From Gerris lacustris (lineage: Eukaryota > Arthropoda > Insecta > Hemiptera > Gerridae), in contig OX578282.1 of assembly GCA_951217055.1 (NCBI GenBank), positions 41,213,329-41,277,328 on the forward strand: a stretch of 64,000 nucleotides of DNA. The letters are read 5' to 3'. Both the position numbers and the translations under genes were made by a program. Positions 41,772-53,891 of this stretch are shown here, piece by piece; within the stretch, counting starts at the first letter, position 1; each line of letters starts with the position of its first letter. The notes below the pieces were generated by a model. That model made no database searches. It worked only from the letters and a program-made list of their open reading frames with translations, and was not told where the DNA came from.

Positions 41772-43425
41772 ATTTTGCTTCCGAGCTTACCGAAGGTAAC
41801 GGAAGCTGTGTGATTGTTCTGAAGAACAAAAAATTGTTAGGCCTCCGATTTCTAAAATTCCAAGACAGAAATCCGTTTCAGACATCAGGGAACAGTTTTG
41901 GTTCCGTGTCTGTCTGTCGGTCTGTCATTAAATTATTTTCGAACCAACGTATCTTAAAAACTACACGTCCGATTTTATTGAAATTTTGTATGCGGTAGAT
42001 ATGATTAGTCCATTTTTAGGCCCGGCGCATATTGAACCCTCGCCATGCACAGCCCAGACCCAACCCTCTCGTGGAGGGTTTTGTAAACTATAAGTTCCTA
42101 ACATTGCCGCATATTGAACCCAATCCACGGCTAGCCCACTCAGTCGTCACCCATGCGTGGACAGGTTTGTGCTAGTCTCACAGATTTCGTGGGTCGTGGG
42201 TCAGACTTTTGCCATGGATATTAAGGAACTAATTTGCCTTGCACTACAGAATCCATTATTATAAAATACCAGCCATCAAGATTACATGTGAATCAAGCTT
42301 AAAGATGAAATAAATTAATTTATTTTTATTATAAAATACTTTATTTCTATAAATATTATTCATGGAGTTAAGTTTGGTAAATAATACAATTAATTTAACA
42401 TGATTAAATAATTCATCAAACAATTAAATAAAAACAAAACTAACATAGTTATAAAAATAAATAAACCAATCTACGAAAATTTTACTTTCGTTATAATAAA
42501 TAAAAGAAGTCAAAAGAAAAAGAAAAAAACATATTATTAATTCTAAATTATAATTATTAAACACTTCTTTTTTTCAATCCATTATCCAAATTAATTAATC
42601 ATTGCTAAAATTGCATAAGCTAAGAATTTTTCAAACATAATAAGATAAAATAATACATATAGCTTCTATTTAGTTACCTTCCGCATATATTATTATTATA
42701 TCTATATTTTTTTATAATATTAAATCTAGTTTTTTAATACAAAGAACCTTTCATTTATTTTATTTTTACTTTGTATTATGGGAGCCTATATGGAAGGACA
42801 AACAGTTCATGTATTTCTGTGAACTAGTCCCTGTTCAGCCGGAAAGTTTTTCTTAACAACTTTTCAGGAATTTCCTATTACAATTTAAATTCTCTATAGG
42901 TACCTCTCTTACGTAAATATTTATTTTATCTACCTTTTTTTTTTGTTTTAATTAATAAATGAATAATAGCTAGTTCCTCCTCCTCAGATTCTAAATCGAG
43001 ATCAAGAAGAAGAAATGTAGGAGATACCATGGTTGGGCGTGGACTGGGTTTCAATATGCGGTGCCTAGCCCATGCATGGACGTGGGGATTTCGTGGAGGA
43101 GCGTGGGTTGAACGTGGCCTGTGTGTGGCGTGGGTTCAATATGGCCTTAGTCCCATATAAGTTTCAACCTTCTGTACATATTTTTGCTCTTAAACATGCG
43201 CACAAACATACATTTATTACACCTATATCTTCAAAAGTACTTATCTAATTTGTATGAAACTTGATACTTTAATTCATGTAAAAAATGTAAACAATTTTGA
43301 CAGATCACAAAACCGGGGGAGACAAACAAATTAGACAATAATGGCTTGTAAAAGCATAAAATCAATTAAGTACGTGGATAGTGGATAGGATGCGAGGAAG
43401 CTATGTGCCACACTAATTGGCAGTC
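41772..43425 (+). repeat. Repeat family A copy split by a Harbinger-like element
   Basis: Head (TTGCTTCCGAGCTTACCGAA, GGTAACGGAAGC) to about 42018; it resumes at about 43146 (TCCCATATAAGTTTCAACCT) and ends GAGGAAGCTATGTGCCACAC then TAATTGGCAGTC at 43424. Together it is collinear with other family A copies. Confidence 0.75.
42017..43150. mobile_element. 1.13-kb Harbinger-like non-autonomous element, TTA target
   Basis: Left tip GGCCCGGCGCATATTGAACC, right tip reversed GGCCATATTGAACCCACGCC, flanked by TTA on both sides (3-bp TSD as in PIF/Harbinger). Subterminal GCATATTGAACCC-type units recur (for example 42110 and, in reverse, 43050). The interior is AT-rich with no transposase. The host family A repeat rejoins exactly when it is removed. 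Confidence 0.7.
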
Positions 43426-43487
43426 TATTTGTTTTTTAATTATTTCATCGAAAATAAAAGTGATTTCAATTATTTGATTTGTTACAT

Positions 43488-44073
43488 AATAGTCCACAGG
43501 CCACCATAAGAAGTGAGTCGCTGATTGATAAAGTTTTCTTACCTTATGCAATCGCTTATTTATGCCGTGTCCACCGATGAATTGGGTATATGGCAACTGG
43601 GGGCTGGGCCATTTCTTTTTTGTTGACATGCCAAACTTGCCCTTCTGCGGGAACATTGAAAGGAGATAGATAAAGTTTTGATTTTCACAGGATCGTTTAA
43701 TTAAATTATTTCAAAAACAGTGGTACACGTGGCCACCGATAAGAGTGGGCCGTTTGGGGTGGCCACCGCCCCAAACATATCGCTCTGCGAGGACGTTGAA
43801 AAGAAAACGGCCCACTCTTATCGGTGGCCATCTTTACCACTGTTTTTGAAATAATTTAATTAAACGATCCTGTGAAAATCAAAACTTTATCTATCTCCTT
43901 TCAATGTTCCCGCAGAAGGGCAAGTTTGGCATGTCAACAAAAAAGAAATGGCCCAGCCCCCAGTTGCCATATACCCAATTCATCGGTGGACACGGCATAA
44001 ATAAGCGATTGCATAAGGTAAGAAAACTTTATCAATCAGCGACTCACTTCTTATGGTGGCCTGTGGACTATAA
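43488..44073. mobile_element. ~580-bp foldback with ~270-bp arms
   Basis: Left arm about 43490-43770 and right arm about 43800-44073 are reverse complements. Outer tip TAGTCCACAGGCCACCATAA; inner GGCCACCGATAAGAGTGGGC. The centre holds GGGGTGGCCACCGCCCC, a second small palindrome. The arms are essentially identical, including GAACATTGAAAGGAGATAG. The 96-codon minus frame across the left arm is a by-product. No clear TSD. Confidence 0.7.
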
Positions 44074-45359
44074 AAATTAGAACAGACTTAAAAATATATA
44101 ATCTTTTGTAGTACAAAAGGATGTAGAATAAGTTGTACAAGAGTGTATTGAGTTTTACACTATATTGCATATTGTATATGTATATTGTATTTTTATGTTT
44201 CATGACTTTTCCCGGAGTTTTCTAGTGATTTCTGTATGTTCTATATTCCTTTATATTATGTTTTCGATTCACGTATTTTTACAGCGGTCCGTTATCTTGA
44301 ATAGCAAAAAGAAATTCCTTTGATATATTACATACCGGCTTCCTTCATTGTATGTCAAAGTTGCTTTATTGTATACCATCTTCTTGGAAAGTATAGCGAC
44401 TCATTTTTGTTGTACGTATATCGTCTTTCTATGTAGTTTAGGGGGGCAGTTATACTACGGAACGGAGAATAAGTTCCTACGTAGCAATTTCTAAGTTTAT
44501 TTAGATTGATTTTCAGGTAAAGTTAAAAGTAAGTTTAAAATCATTAACAATTCCATAACGTCTGTCCATAATTAATAGTGCCAGGATGATCATAATTTTT
44601 AAATATCTCATTAGTCATTAGTTGATTATCAGATTACAACATTAAGCTATTAGTAGAATTCCGCGATTGGTTGTTTTTTTGACTTACTCGGTCTCGACGC
44701 TCTCAGCATAAGGAAAGGAACTTCTTCGGAAAGTACATGTTGTTTTAATCAAATAAAGCAACTTTTTAATATTGTTACTGGTTTAGAACAACATTTACTC
44801 TTCTAAAGATGCTAGAGACACAGAGTGTGAACCCAGTGTTAACCCATTGATTACTACGACATCGATACGGGGTTACCACCGAAATCCCTAGAAGTGTTAA
44901 TAAATAAATTTACCTAGTATGTGCTTTTAGCTCACACAATGGGTCCGTAGGCAGTAGGCAATTAAACCGATAGGATGAGTTCGTTGACAGTCAGTATCGG
45001 CCCAGCCGCTTGAAGATAAGGTCATTTAACATTTTATTTTAGCTATAACTTGTGAACTATTTATTGTAATTACATAAGACACACGCCTTGATTTGCATTT
45101 TTTTATGGTTCAAACGCAATAAAACAACTCTGAAGTGTTTAGCCCAATCCGTTCTCAAGATAGTGCATTTTGATGATTTTTCAAAATCTTGGGGGTAATC
45201 ATTGGATTTATTATAATCAATTGGATTTATTATAATGAATTGTTGTAATGATAAAGTCAAGAACAAAAGTTTGTAGGTAATCATAACAGAAGGGAAAAAA
45301 TTAATGTTTAAAAAATATATTTATAGCAAGTTAAATTTACTAAAAAGTACATATATACT
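44074..45359. other. No gene supported
   Basis: 44440-44460 has a purine-rich GTTTAGGGGGGCAG followed by TATACTACGG, and 44745-44760 has AATCAAATAAAG, suggesting a retroelement end, but there is no paired LTR or coding to support it. The rest is AT-rich. Confidence 0.35.
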
Positions 45360-45560
45360 CGTATCACAAGAGAAATGGCCATTACCTGACTTCAGAAGAA
45401 ATGACGATAATCAAAAATATTTCAAGAATATAAACAGTATAATGTAAGATAACTTCTAGTCAATCAGCTTGAGAATGACCCAAGGAGGGGTCGAAATATT
45501 GAAATAATGATCTTTTAATTCTTTAGACCCAACTACTCCAGAATTGAATACTACAAGGAA
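45360..45560 (+). repeat. PLE-type terminal fragment with hammerhead-like motif
   Basis: An isolated piece resembling PLE ends: AT-rich lead, hairpin motif at 45468-45496, then TCTTTAGACCCAACTACTCC. No associated coding. Confidence 0.5.
45468..45496 (+). ncRNA. Hammerhead-like motif
   Basis: CTTGAGAA, T, stem GACCC/GGGTC (read GACCC-AAGGAG-GGGTC), then GAAA at 45493-45496. Confidence 0.4.
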
Positions 45561-45724
45561 CAATGTTTATTTTTTGTGTGATTTGATAATAAACTTTTTA
45601 TACAGTTTAATTTACTCTATAGCTCCTCTATTATTCCTTTATAAATATCTATTTATTAAACATCATTTCATGGCAAATAAATGCATTGACAGTATTGTTG
45701 TAACAAATTATTTTTTCAAATCAA

Positions 45725-45965
45725 GTTAAAAAATCGGTCCAAGACAACTCAGACAAACTTTCTCATATACAAGTTCATAATTGCTTAGCCTAGTGTTTTC
45801 CATTTATAAGTTTTCGAGTTTTCGTTGGTACATTTAATTATTATTGAACATTTTATCGAAATTTATCATAAAAACTTTTCCTCGGCGGGAAATCGAATCG
45901 TCCTATTTTAACGCTATTTTCTTAGGAACTAGATTTTTCCCGGGAAAACGGCTTATATCGTTAGA
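45725..45965 (+). repeat. Repeat family C copy
   Basis: AAAAAATCGGTCCAAGACAA, TTTCTCATATACAAGTTCAT, TTATTATTGAACATTTTATC, AACTTTTCCTCGGCGGGAAA. Shows the uninterrupted version of the SINE-dimer target at 24149. Confidence 0.6.
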
Positions 45966-45971
45966 CTCGTA

Positions 45972-46032
45972 TTTAAGGCCAGCGCTCACTAGGCCGGGCC
46001 GGAGCGGGTCGCATCGCGTCGCATAAATCCGC
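45972..46032. mobile_element. One end of a GC-rich MITE
   Basis: TTAAGGCCAGCGCTCACTAG then GCCGGGCCGGAGCGGGTCGC, abruptly GC-rich in AT-rich surroundings and starting at TTAA. The second end was not found. Confidence 0.35.
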
Positions 46033-46039
46033 ATGGGAT

Positions 46040-46330
46040 GATCGATTTATTTATTTTTATTTAATTGTTAACTATTGTTGAAAACTTGTGTATATTATGA
46101 TTAATTAATTCTAGGGTTAATCCCTTAATATTCTATTTATATATTTTTTAAATTTGTTAGTTTGGTTTTTTGTAATAAAATATTTTTTTAAGTATTTATA
46201 AATAATATAATAATAGAATTTTAGATTAAAATTATTTATAAATGTGTTATTATTATTTAGGCCTGATGATGCCCAGATATGGGCAAAAATGTGCACAGAT
46301 TATATTGATTTAAAAAAAATAGGAAAATGA
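46040..46330 (+). repeat. PLE-type terminal fragment
   Basis: AT-rich leader followed by the motif at 46262-46290, as at other PLE ends. No coding. Confidence 0.4.
46262..46290 (+). ncRNA. Hammerhead-like motif
   Basis: CCTGATGA, T, stem GCCC (loop AGATAT) GGGC, then AAAAAT. The first box is perfect; the GAAA box has lost its G. Confidence 0.4.
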
Positions 46331-46485
46331 TTTTAATGATGACCCTAGAAGAAAAATAATAAATAAAATATTATTAATATAATTCAATGCACAAACAATA
46401 TATATATTATACATGTGTATAATTTATTAATAATTGAAATGTTACAATTGTAGCTAAAAACTTTAGATGAGATTATATATTTTTG

Positions 46486-46493
<8 letters not shown>

Positions 46494-46542
<49 letters not shown>

Positions 46543-46658
46543 TTGGTTTGTAGTTTTAGTCCCGTTCAACAGCTTTATTAGGTCATTACAGGACGGGGGT
46601 TATCCGGCCACTTTACTCATCTAATCAATGAGATCATCAGTGTGAAACATGTCCCACC

Positions 46659-46751
<93 letters not shown>

Positions 46752-46757
46752 ATATAT
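46494..46757. repeat. Two (TA)n tracts and a T20 run
   Basis: TA at 46494-46524 joined to T runs to 46545, and a second, ~48-unit TA tract at 46662-46757. Confidence 0.9.
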
Positions 46758-48239
46758 ACATTGATCATATTATTTGACGAAAAGTTCAAAATGGACAAAA
46801 CAGTTATCACAGTAATGTGTCATACGCAGGGTGTTAAATGAAAAAGGACGGGCCCCAGAGTTCAAGCAGGTGTACTTGAAAATTGCATTTTTCATGTCTT
46901 CCCCTCTATTTTCTTTAACAAATCGACAAATAAAACCATAATATTTTTTGTCAAGTAAAAAATAACGTTTTTTCCCAAGCGGTTTGTAACGATTTTTTTG
47001 TTTCTTGACGGTTTGTAAGAAATTTTTCATCCGTTGCATATTTTAAAAGAAAAAATCCCCCCCCCCCCCCAAAAAAAAAAATATTTAAAACTTTATATCT
47101 TAAGAAGAGACACTTGGGACAGATTGGGATAGTCTCTATAAAAATGCATATGAAGGCGTTTTTTTACACGTTATTATTATGAATGGTTCAAATGTTATAG
47201 ATAAAACATGCTTTTATGGCTGATATCTTGATAAAGTTGGTGGGGAAGTTCCCAATTTTTATAAATTGCAAGTTTTGTGTGCGCACATCCGCAGTGAGGT
47301 AAACTTTTATTTAGTAGTAGGGTATCAAATGAAAGCACCTGACGAGTAGTTTACAAATATTTATATGCTTGTTTAAATTTTTGTTTGTACAATTTTTTTT
47401 TTTTTTCATATAGAGCAGGATGGGGAAATTAAGAAAAAATGTTACTATGTTATTTCATAATATAATAACGTAAAATCTTAATAATCTACGAAACCCTAAA
47501 AAGTATTATGATACAAGTACTTCCCTGTGATTTTCATTTATTTTGCTCATATTTGGTTTTATCCTGGACTTTTTTTCATAGATTAAGCTATTTTATAATT
47601 AATATAACAACAAAAAACAGTTTAGGCAGCTGATTTAGTTAATAGTTGTATTTGTATCTAAAATCAATGAAGATTACTCAAGATCCGGTGTTAAGGAAAA
47701 CATTAGGGTTATATAGTGTCCGAGCGGGTTGACGTCAGGAAGGGCTTCTAACTAGTGTTGAAACTGTTGCCTTGGCTTTGTACATCCGTTAAAGGGATTT
47801 ATTTACTCGCACCCTCACATCTCATATACGCTTTATCTGTTTACAGTGCCTTAACAGATTCTTGACTCCTCAGTTTGATTAGAGTTTTATTCATTCCACT
47901 ACATATATTTACTTTCAATTACCAGCAAAAAATGGATTTTTTATTTTGTCACTTAATTTGTTTACTTTCTCATATACATTTTATCCAATGTAACGGGGAT
48001 TTGGAGAGTGAATTAAGTGAACTGGTTATGTGTTGGATATATTTATTTTTTGTGTGAGTTATTGGTTTATGATGTGCACACTTCCTTAGCTAAGATCGGT
48101 CCTCATATGACTAGAGCTATAATACTAGAGCTTAGTCTGTGATTCTTGGGGGGGAAGGGGGGGTAACCACCACTAGACAGCAATTCGAGCCTTTGCCAGC
48201 CTAAGGTCTACTCTGCTTTCCTACAGTATGCTAAACGTT
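46758..48239. other. No gene recognised
   Basis: About 1.5 kb AT-rich, with adjoining C13 and A10 runs near 47058-47081 and G runs at 48148-48162. Open frames of 60-89 codons here show no family features. Confidence 0.4.
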
Positions 48240-48600
48240 GGTTCCACGAGAAAGTATTGTTACGGCGTAAAAATTCGCGTGATTGTGAGATTTTGATGGA
48301 TTTACACGTTTTGAGGTCCTTTGAGTCCAAAAATGTGTTTATTAAAAAAAAAAAAATTCTGTTGTCGTCTAGGCAGACGAGTGAAGCCTAAACAACTGGG
48401 CCAATTTGATTAATTTTTAGCTCCGAATTTAGGGGCGCTTCCTCCAAAACCTGTGAAAAAAAAAAATTATTTCTCGAAAACGGTTCCGACGATTATAATT
48501 AAAAAATTCTAAAATTTAGTGCATGTAAATACTAATCTAATAGTATAAGTCATTTTCCCGGGAAAAATCTAGTTTCCGCGATATTAATAATTTTTTGAAA
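48240..48600 (-). repeat. Repeat family C copy (minus)
   Basis: Reverse of 24600-24990: GAGAAAGTATTGTTACGGCG, TTTTGATGGATTTACACGTT, AACTGGGCCAATTTGATTAA, CTCGAAAACGGTTCCGACG. Confidence 0.6.
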
Positions 48601-48656
48601 ATCGAAAACAAAAAATAAACTATTACCTGTTAATGAATTTTTAAATATTTAAAAAT

Positions 48657-49275
48657 AGTCTACCAATTAGTATGGCACATAGCTTCCTCGCGTCCTAATT
48701 CGTATACTTTAATGATTTTATGCTTTTACGTCCCATTATTGTCAAATTTATTTAATTTTTCCCCCGAATATTTTAAAACTGTCAAAATTGTTTTGTTTTT
48801 TTACATGAATTAAAAGAATAAATTTAGCAATATTTTAAGAGCACACACGGTTTAAATTAATCTGGGGCTATCGGCGGGCCTTTGACAAACCATCCAATTT
48901 TCATAAAAATCAGATATGTACTTTTGAAGATATAGGTGTAAATAAATGTATGTTTGTGCGCATGTGGAAGAGAAAATAAATGGTCGCAGAAGGTCGAAAC
49001 TTAAATGGGGCAAACAATGCCCATTGTAAGTCATAATTAGCCCTAATTATGACTTACCATACAAATTTTATTAAAAACGAAGGAGTAGTTTTTAAGATAT
49101 GTTGTTCGCAAAAATTGAGCGACACAAACAGGCCGACAGACACGGAACCGAAAATGTTCCCTGATATGTAAAACGGATTTCTGTCTTGGAATTTTTGAAA
49201 TCGGAGACATAAAAATGTTTTGTTCTTCAGAACGATCACATAGCTTCCGTTACCTTCGGTTTGCTTGTAAGCAAA
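48657..49275 (-). repeat. Repeat family A copy (minus)
   Basis: Starts (minus end) with the ATGGCACATAGCTTCCTCGC tail; ends at CATAGCTTCCGTTACCTTCG and GCTTGTAAGCAAAAT, the hairpin head. Confidence 0.7.
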
Positions 49276-49760
49276 ATCTATAAAAAAGAGATATTATGAG
49301 ATTTAAATACGGTATTAATGTCTATATGAGAAAATTTTGTTCAATTTATCGGACCGATATTTTTTTAGTGAGGAAGTAAATTTGTAATAATTTGTTTTAT
49401 TATTATTTTTTAAGGCTTACTATAGAATTTTAATTAAATAGTGTTGAAACCCGAGTTGTTATTATTATTATAGAAAATAGTCATTAATTGGAATTAATTT
49501 TAATGTTATTGTATGCTAACCAAGCATTTAACCATAAAATATGAAATGTGTGGTAGAACAATGATATAGAGGATACCCAATCTCTTAATTACAGTAATGG
49601 ACCCTTAGATAAATTACTTGTTACCCATTGTTATTATAAACCCTTTATTTATACTTAGAGTATATAAGTAAGTATTATAACTGGTTTCTGCATAATGACA
49701 ATTATTTTGAGGATAAGCAAAGCAATTAATTGAAGAAAGGCACTTTTTTCTTTCTCATAT

Positions 49761-49762
<2 letters not shown>
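49276..49762. other. No gene recognised
   Basis: About 490 bp AT-rich spacer before a TA tract. Confidence 0.4.

Positions 49763-49843
<81 letters not shown>
49763..49843. repeat. (TA)n tract, left of Tigger element
   Basis: About 39 TA units ending exactly at the TIR. Confidence 0.9.
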
Positions 49844-49846
<3 letters not shown>

Positions 49847-50661
49847 TAGAGCGTCGATTATCCGAACTAATGTTTTTTGGGGTGGTTCGGATAATCAAAA
49901 ATTCGGATAATCGAAATTCACTAAAATATTAAAAGAGAAGATGTAAATATAATCAACCACGTTTATACAAAAAGCATCTTTGTTTTATTTATCTAGTACG
50001 TATAGATAAATAAAACATAAAGAAAGTTGTAAAAGTGGCATAAAGAAAGTTGTATAAAACCAAGTGAATGCAGCATCTTCCATCAATTTGGATTTCGGTT
50101 TTTTCATAGTTTTACCATATATAACTGCCCTCCTCACAGTCAAGAAGTGCATACTTAGTGATTGAATCAGAATTATTTTTTATTCCCGTAATCGTTATTT
50201 TACCAACACCGAACTTGATGGCTAATGCCCGACCCGTTTCACCTTTCCTTAGCCGCGTAATAATTTCCATTTTATCTTTTAATGAAAGCACTACTTTTTT
50301 CGTTTTTGTCAACATGTTGTAAGTTTTACTTAAAATATCTGACCTCTAACTAATTCACTGTATACCTCACAATGAATGATTTGAAACTGAGAGAATTGAC
50401 ATAACTGACCAACAGAATGGAAAGGTATTAAGTGGAAAAATGCTGCAAATGATTCCAAAAATTTCATTGACAAACAAAAGTTAGTTCTTAGTAATCAAAA
50501 TGTCGCCCCGTCAAACTGAATTCATCGAAATCTGGTGTCCCTTTATTTTATACAGCTAACACCGCTCTTTCTAGGAATTTATTTGGCAGTGGCTTTTGAT
50601 TTTTTTTTTTTATTTTTTTTTTTTTTTTTTCATGAAGCCAGTTCGGATAATCGACGCTCTA

Positions 50662-50664
<3 letters not shown>
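49844..50664 (-). mobile_element. Deleted Tigger/pogo element inside a (TA)n tract
   Basis: TIRs CAGTAGAGCGTCGATTATCC at 49844 and its reverse complement ending ACGCTCTACTG at 50664; the next four bases (GAAC/GTTC) are also paired, giving 24-bp TIRs. TA borders on both sides give the expected TA target duplication, in this case within a TA microsatellite. 821 bp total, with a transposase N-terminus only. Confidence 0.88.
50112..50315 (-). pseudogene. Tigger/pogo transposase N-terminal DNA-binding domain
   Basis: 67 codons from ATG: KKVVLSLKDKMEIITRLRKG, ETGRALAIKFGVGKITITGI, KNNSDSI. This is the psq/CENP-B N-terminal helix-turn-helix that binds the TIRs of Tigger-type elements (K..LT...K..II...E.G......A..FGV...TI..I). 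The second HTH and the DDE catalytic domain are missing; the frame ends in unrelated residues. The ATG fits the start used by intact Tigger proteins. A fragment like this can still bind TIRs if expressed (inference), but cannot transpose. Confidence 0.85.

Positions 50665-50722
<58 letters not shown>
50665..50722. repeat. (TA)n tract, right of Tigger element
   Basis: About 28 TA units; presumably the other half of the tract at 49763. Confidence 0.9.
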
Positions 50723-50724
<2 letters not shown>

Positions 50725-50725
<1 letters not shown>

Positions 50726-50775
50726 CTTTTCCCCTATATATATTATATTAAATATACATAGAGGAAAAGTATTGT
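50725..50775. other. Short palindrome AATACTTTTCCCC/GAGGAAAAGTATT
   Basis: Inverted arms around a TA-rich loop, just right of the TA tract. Confidence 0.5.
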
Positions 50776-51074
50776 GAAGCTACTAGTCGTACATTTGAGT
50801 TCATCGGACCGAATTTTTAACTTACTTATATTTTTAGTATTATTTAAAGATAAAAATATAAAACAAGAATATTGGTGTCCATCCAGTAACGCCTTTCTTA
50901 TTCAGACGAGTTCTGCTTGTGAAGTGGCGATTTACTGGTTGCCATATGTCAAAAGAAAGGTTTATACAGCTGTGACTTAATTAACCCCGTGTCATCCATT
51001 ACATATATATGTATAAGCTTTTTAGCTGGCAGAGGCCCTCCACGAGCTGTTGTGCCACGGTGTAAATTAGTTAG

Positions 51075-51280
51075 TGATATTTAGAGGAAGTATATTATCA
51101 TGGCGTGAAAATTCGATTTTGCGCGTGTAACCTAAACTACTCGGCCGATTACAATACAATTTGGTGCACTTGCTCTGAAAAATCATATTTCGAGGTGAAA
51201 TCTACAAATTAATTAGTTTCCATTGGGAAATTTCATTTTCCGATATTTTAATGAAAATAATATTGATTTAGCTGATCTCG
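51075..51280 (-). repeat. Possible diverged family C fragment
   Basis: GGAAGTATATTATCATGGCG, GTGTAACCTAAACTACTCGG, CCGATTACAATACAATTTGG parallel the family C arrangement. Confidence 0.4.
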
Positions 51281-51309
51281 AATCGAAAACGAAGCAAAAA
51301 CAACCACTA

Positions 51310-51445
51310 GTCTTCTGTGGTTTGTTTTATAACAGAGTTGTAAGTCTTCCAGTAGTCACCGCGTCATAATGAATGATGGTTACGACTTTTCGTCTCTAGT
51401 GCTTGAGGTGAAACGTCTTCAGGGTGCATGTTGCGCTGATAAAAG
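51310..51445 (-). repeat. PLE-type terminal fragment (minus)
   Basis: Carries the motif at 51383-51423 in minus orientation and GTAACCATCATTCATTATGA beyond it. No coding nearby. Confidence 0.4.
51383..51423 (-). ncRNA. Hammerhead-like motif (minus)
   Basis: CCTGAAGA, stem CGTTTC/GAGACG (one G:T pair) around a ~17-nt loop, then AAAAGTCG. Confidence 0.35.
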
Positions 51446-52916
51446 TTATGTTGTCGATTAAGTAACTGTGTGTACTCATAGTTTTCGTTGTTACTTTCCT
51501 CTATGTTACTGTTTTAAAACTTGTTTAAAGATCTGTATTCTGTCACAATCACATCGCAAACGAGATCTTGGCCTAGTTTTGGGTATAGATTGGCCGCAGT
51601 CGGACCGCGGTCAAAATATCCTCGACGAGGATTGGACCTTGACCGTCGCGTGATCGCCCCTTATATTGTGAAACAATCTTTACTTAGACCACTAAACGTT
51701 TATGTTTCTATTCGAAATATGTTGTCTGTAATATTTAATATTAAAATAAAGTAATAGTTTAGCAGAATTTACTCTTCCTTGAATTATCTTTGTTTAAATT
51801 AATCGAGTCTTTGTTTTGACAATTGTGCTCTCTACATTTTATCTTGTTTGATTAATTTTCTCGGATCTGTTATTGAGCAAAGCTTGATAAATAATTTAGT
51901 TAAGAGAATAATTGGTGTTTCATGGAATGTAGACAATACCAAGATGACTAACATTTGCTGTATTGCCACTTCTGATAATTAGAAAATCTTATCAATAAGT
52001 ATCTATTGAAAGCCTAAGCCTTCATTCTCTTATCAGACAATATAAATAATTCTCTAAATTCAATTGAATTAAACTCAAGTTCTCATCAGATTGAACGTTT
52101 TAGGTAACACTCTTGCAACTGAGCAAATTTGGCAAAGGTATCATGATGCCGGTAAATTTGGCTCGCTTCCATTTCCTCGTGCTTAAACTTATTTGTAGTC
52201 TATTCATGAAATCTTTTATTGGTTCCGTTGTTATTCCGCAACCACTTTAGACATTTAGTGAATCACTGAGATAGGGTAAATACGGAATTTCTTTTTATAA
52301 AAACCCATGTATTTAAATCAATATTATTAATGCGGAAAAGAGAGATATACTTATACAAATCGAATCAGATGAGCAGTATTGTTAATTTGGAGACAAAAAC
52401 ATCTTTCTTTAGAATGTTCAGAAAGCTTTCGTCACTTTGATAAGCTTGGAAGCAGAATTAACTTTTTTAAAAATAAAGCACATTCTGTTGTAAAACATCG
52501 CATTATACTTTATATTAAGTAGGGAGAAATCTTCATTGTTAAAACCCGTTTCCACCTAAGAGGGCTTTTTTTCAGAGTCAAGTACCATGCTTAGTCTACA
52601 AGGAGGAACACCTTTGTGCTTCCATATTAGAAAGATCTCCTTTTTGTACTTAAACTTTTAAGTGGATTTATGTCGTATAATATAAGTGATGCATGTAGAT
52701 GGATAAGTGGTTCTTAGAATAAAAAACCCTTATTTTTTCTGTCTACTAGATAAAATCCTCCTTCATAATTGAATGCACTAGATGTAATAAATGCTCGAAG
52801 TGCTGAGTTAAGTGCTTTTTTCTTCTAAAAGTATGTTTATATCACTCTAAGGTAATTAATCGTTTTTGGTAATTTTAGGTAACTCAACAATATTGTCACC
52901 AAAATTTTATATTAAA
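51446..52916. other. No gene supported
   Basis: 51560-51660 is GC-richer (GGCCGCAGTCGGACCGCGGT) but its frames have no recognisable content. The rest is AT-rich. Confidence 0.4.
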
Positions 52917-52975
52917 ACTAGCCTTCACCCTGTGCTCCACGCGGGGCTCATGAAAATAAATAAATAAATAAATAT
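52917..52975 (+). repeat. SINE/LINE-type tail with (AAAT)n
   Basis: ACTAGCCTTCACCCTGTGCT then CCACGCGGGGCTCATG followed by AAAT units, similar to widespread insect retroposon tails. Confidence 0.4.
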
Positions 52976-53891
52976 ATAGGATTAAAATCAGGACTATATT
53001 ATGCATAATTCATTCCGTTACTAAGAATACCCAATCGAAACTAAGTAATATAGTAATAAATAACAGTGCTACAGAAAGGTATAATAAATAAGAAAATAAA
53101 CGTGGTCAAAACCAGTTTGATTGGGAAGTCATTAAACAATAATCAGCCATGAGAGTGCATTAATTTAATTACCAGTCTCATCTCTTAATATGGCAGTTGC
53201 ACCAGTAAATATTTAATAACTCTAGTTCTAGAAAAAATTAATAAAATAATAATTACACGATTTAAAGAGTATTAGTGTGAGGTTTAAGCACCCCAATCAG
53301 AAATTAAATCGGTCAACAATTGCGAACGCCATAAGAGCTCAAAATCAATTCAGTTACCGCTGCGCTGGTACAATCTGCTTTTCGATACGACTTAACTTTT
53401 AGCCGCAATAAGTCTCCAAAAACACTTTAAAGTTGTGTCCACCATTATTAATTTTTTAAGGAGATACATTTTTTTTTTTATCTTATCGGATTTTTCCAGT
53501 CGGTTTGGACCAATTTCCGACCAAGCGAAAAAAAACCGCGAGTCTCTAGGTGGTTTAGAAATACCCAAACATTTTGAGTAGTGAGCAAGTGGGTTTTGGT
53601 TATGGTGTGTCAACCTAATTTTATACTTTTTTTTTTAAATAAAATTGTTAATAATTTTGGTTCTAAGCCTATACAAATTGCGCAACATGTTTGCGCTCAC
53701 CTCTGAAAAAAATTATTAATTTCGATTAGCCAGTTTTGCGCCAATAAAGTCGGACTGGTGGCGACAGACATACACACATACATACATACACGAAAAAAGT
53801 TAAGAGCGGATTCGGTTTTTGGAATGTATAAAATGAAAATGTATCCAAAAAAATTTCAATTCTGACCAATGTACAGACAATACTTTAATTT
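52976..53891. other. No gene recognised
   Basis: AT-rich; 53755-53800 has CGGACTGGTGGCGACAGACA followed by (CATA)n, the form of an interspersed-repeat tail. Confidence 0.4.

Noticed and set aside
43366..43656. 96-codon minus frame at foldback
   Set aside because: It spans a family A repeat end and foldback arm; no coherent protein family pattern.
44440..44900. Possible LTR retrotransposon 3' end
   Set aside because: Only a purine run and an AATAAA-like word; no second LTR, TSD or coding found.
46770..47039. 89-codon minus frame
   Set aside because: Biased Lys/Phe/Asn composition typical of random AT-rich DNA; no motif.
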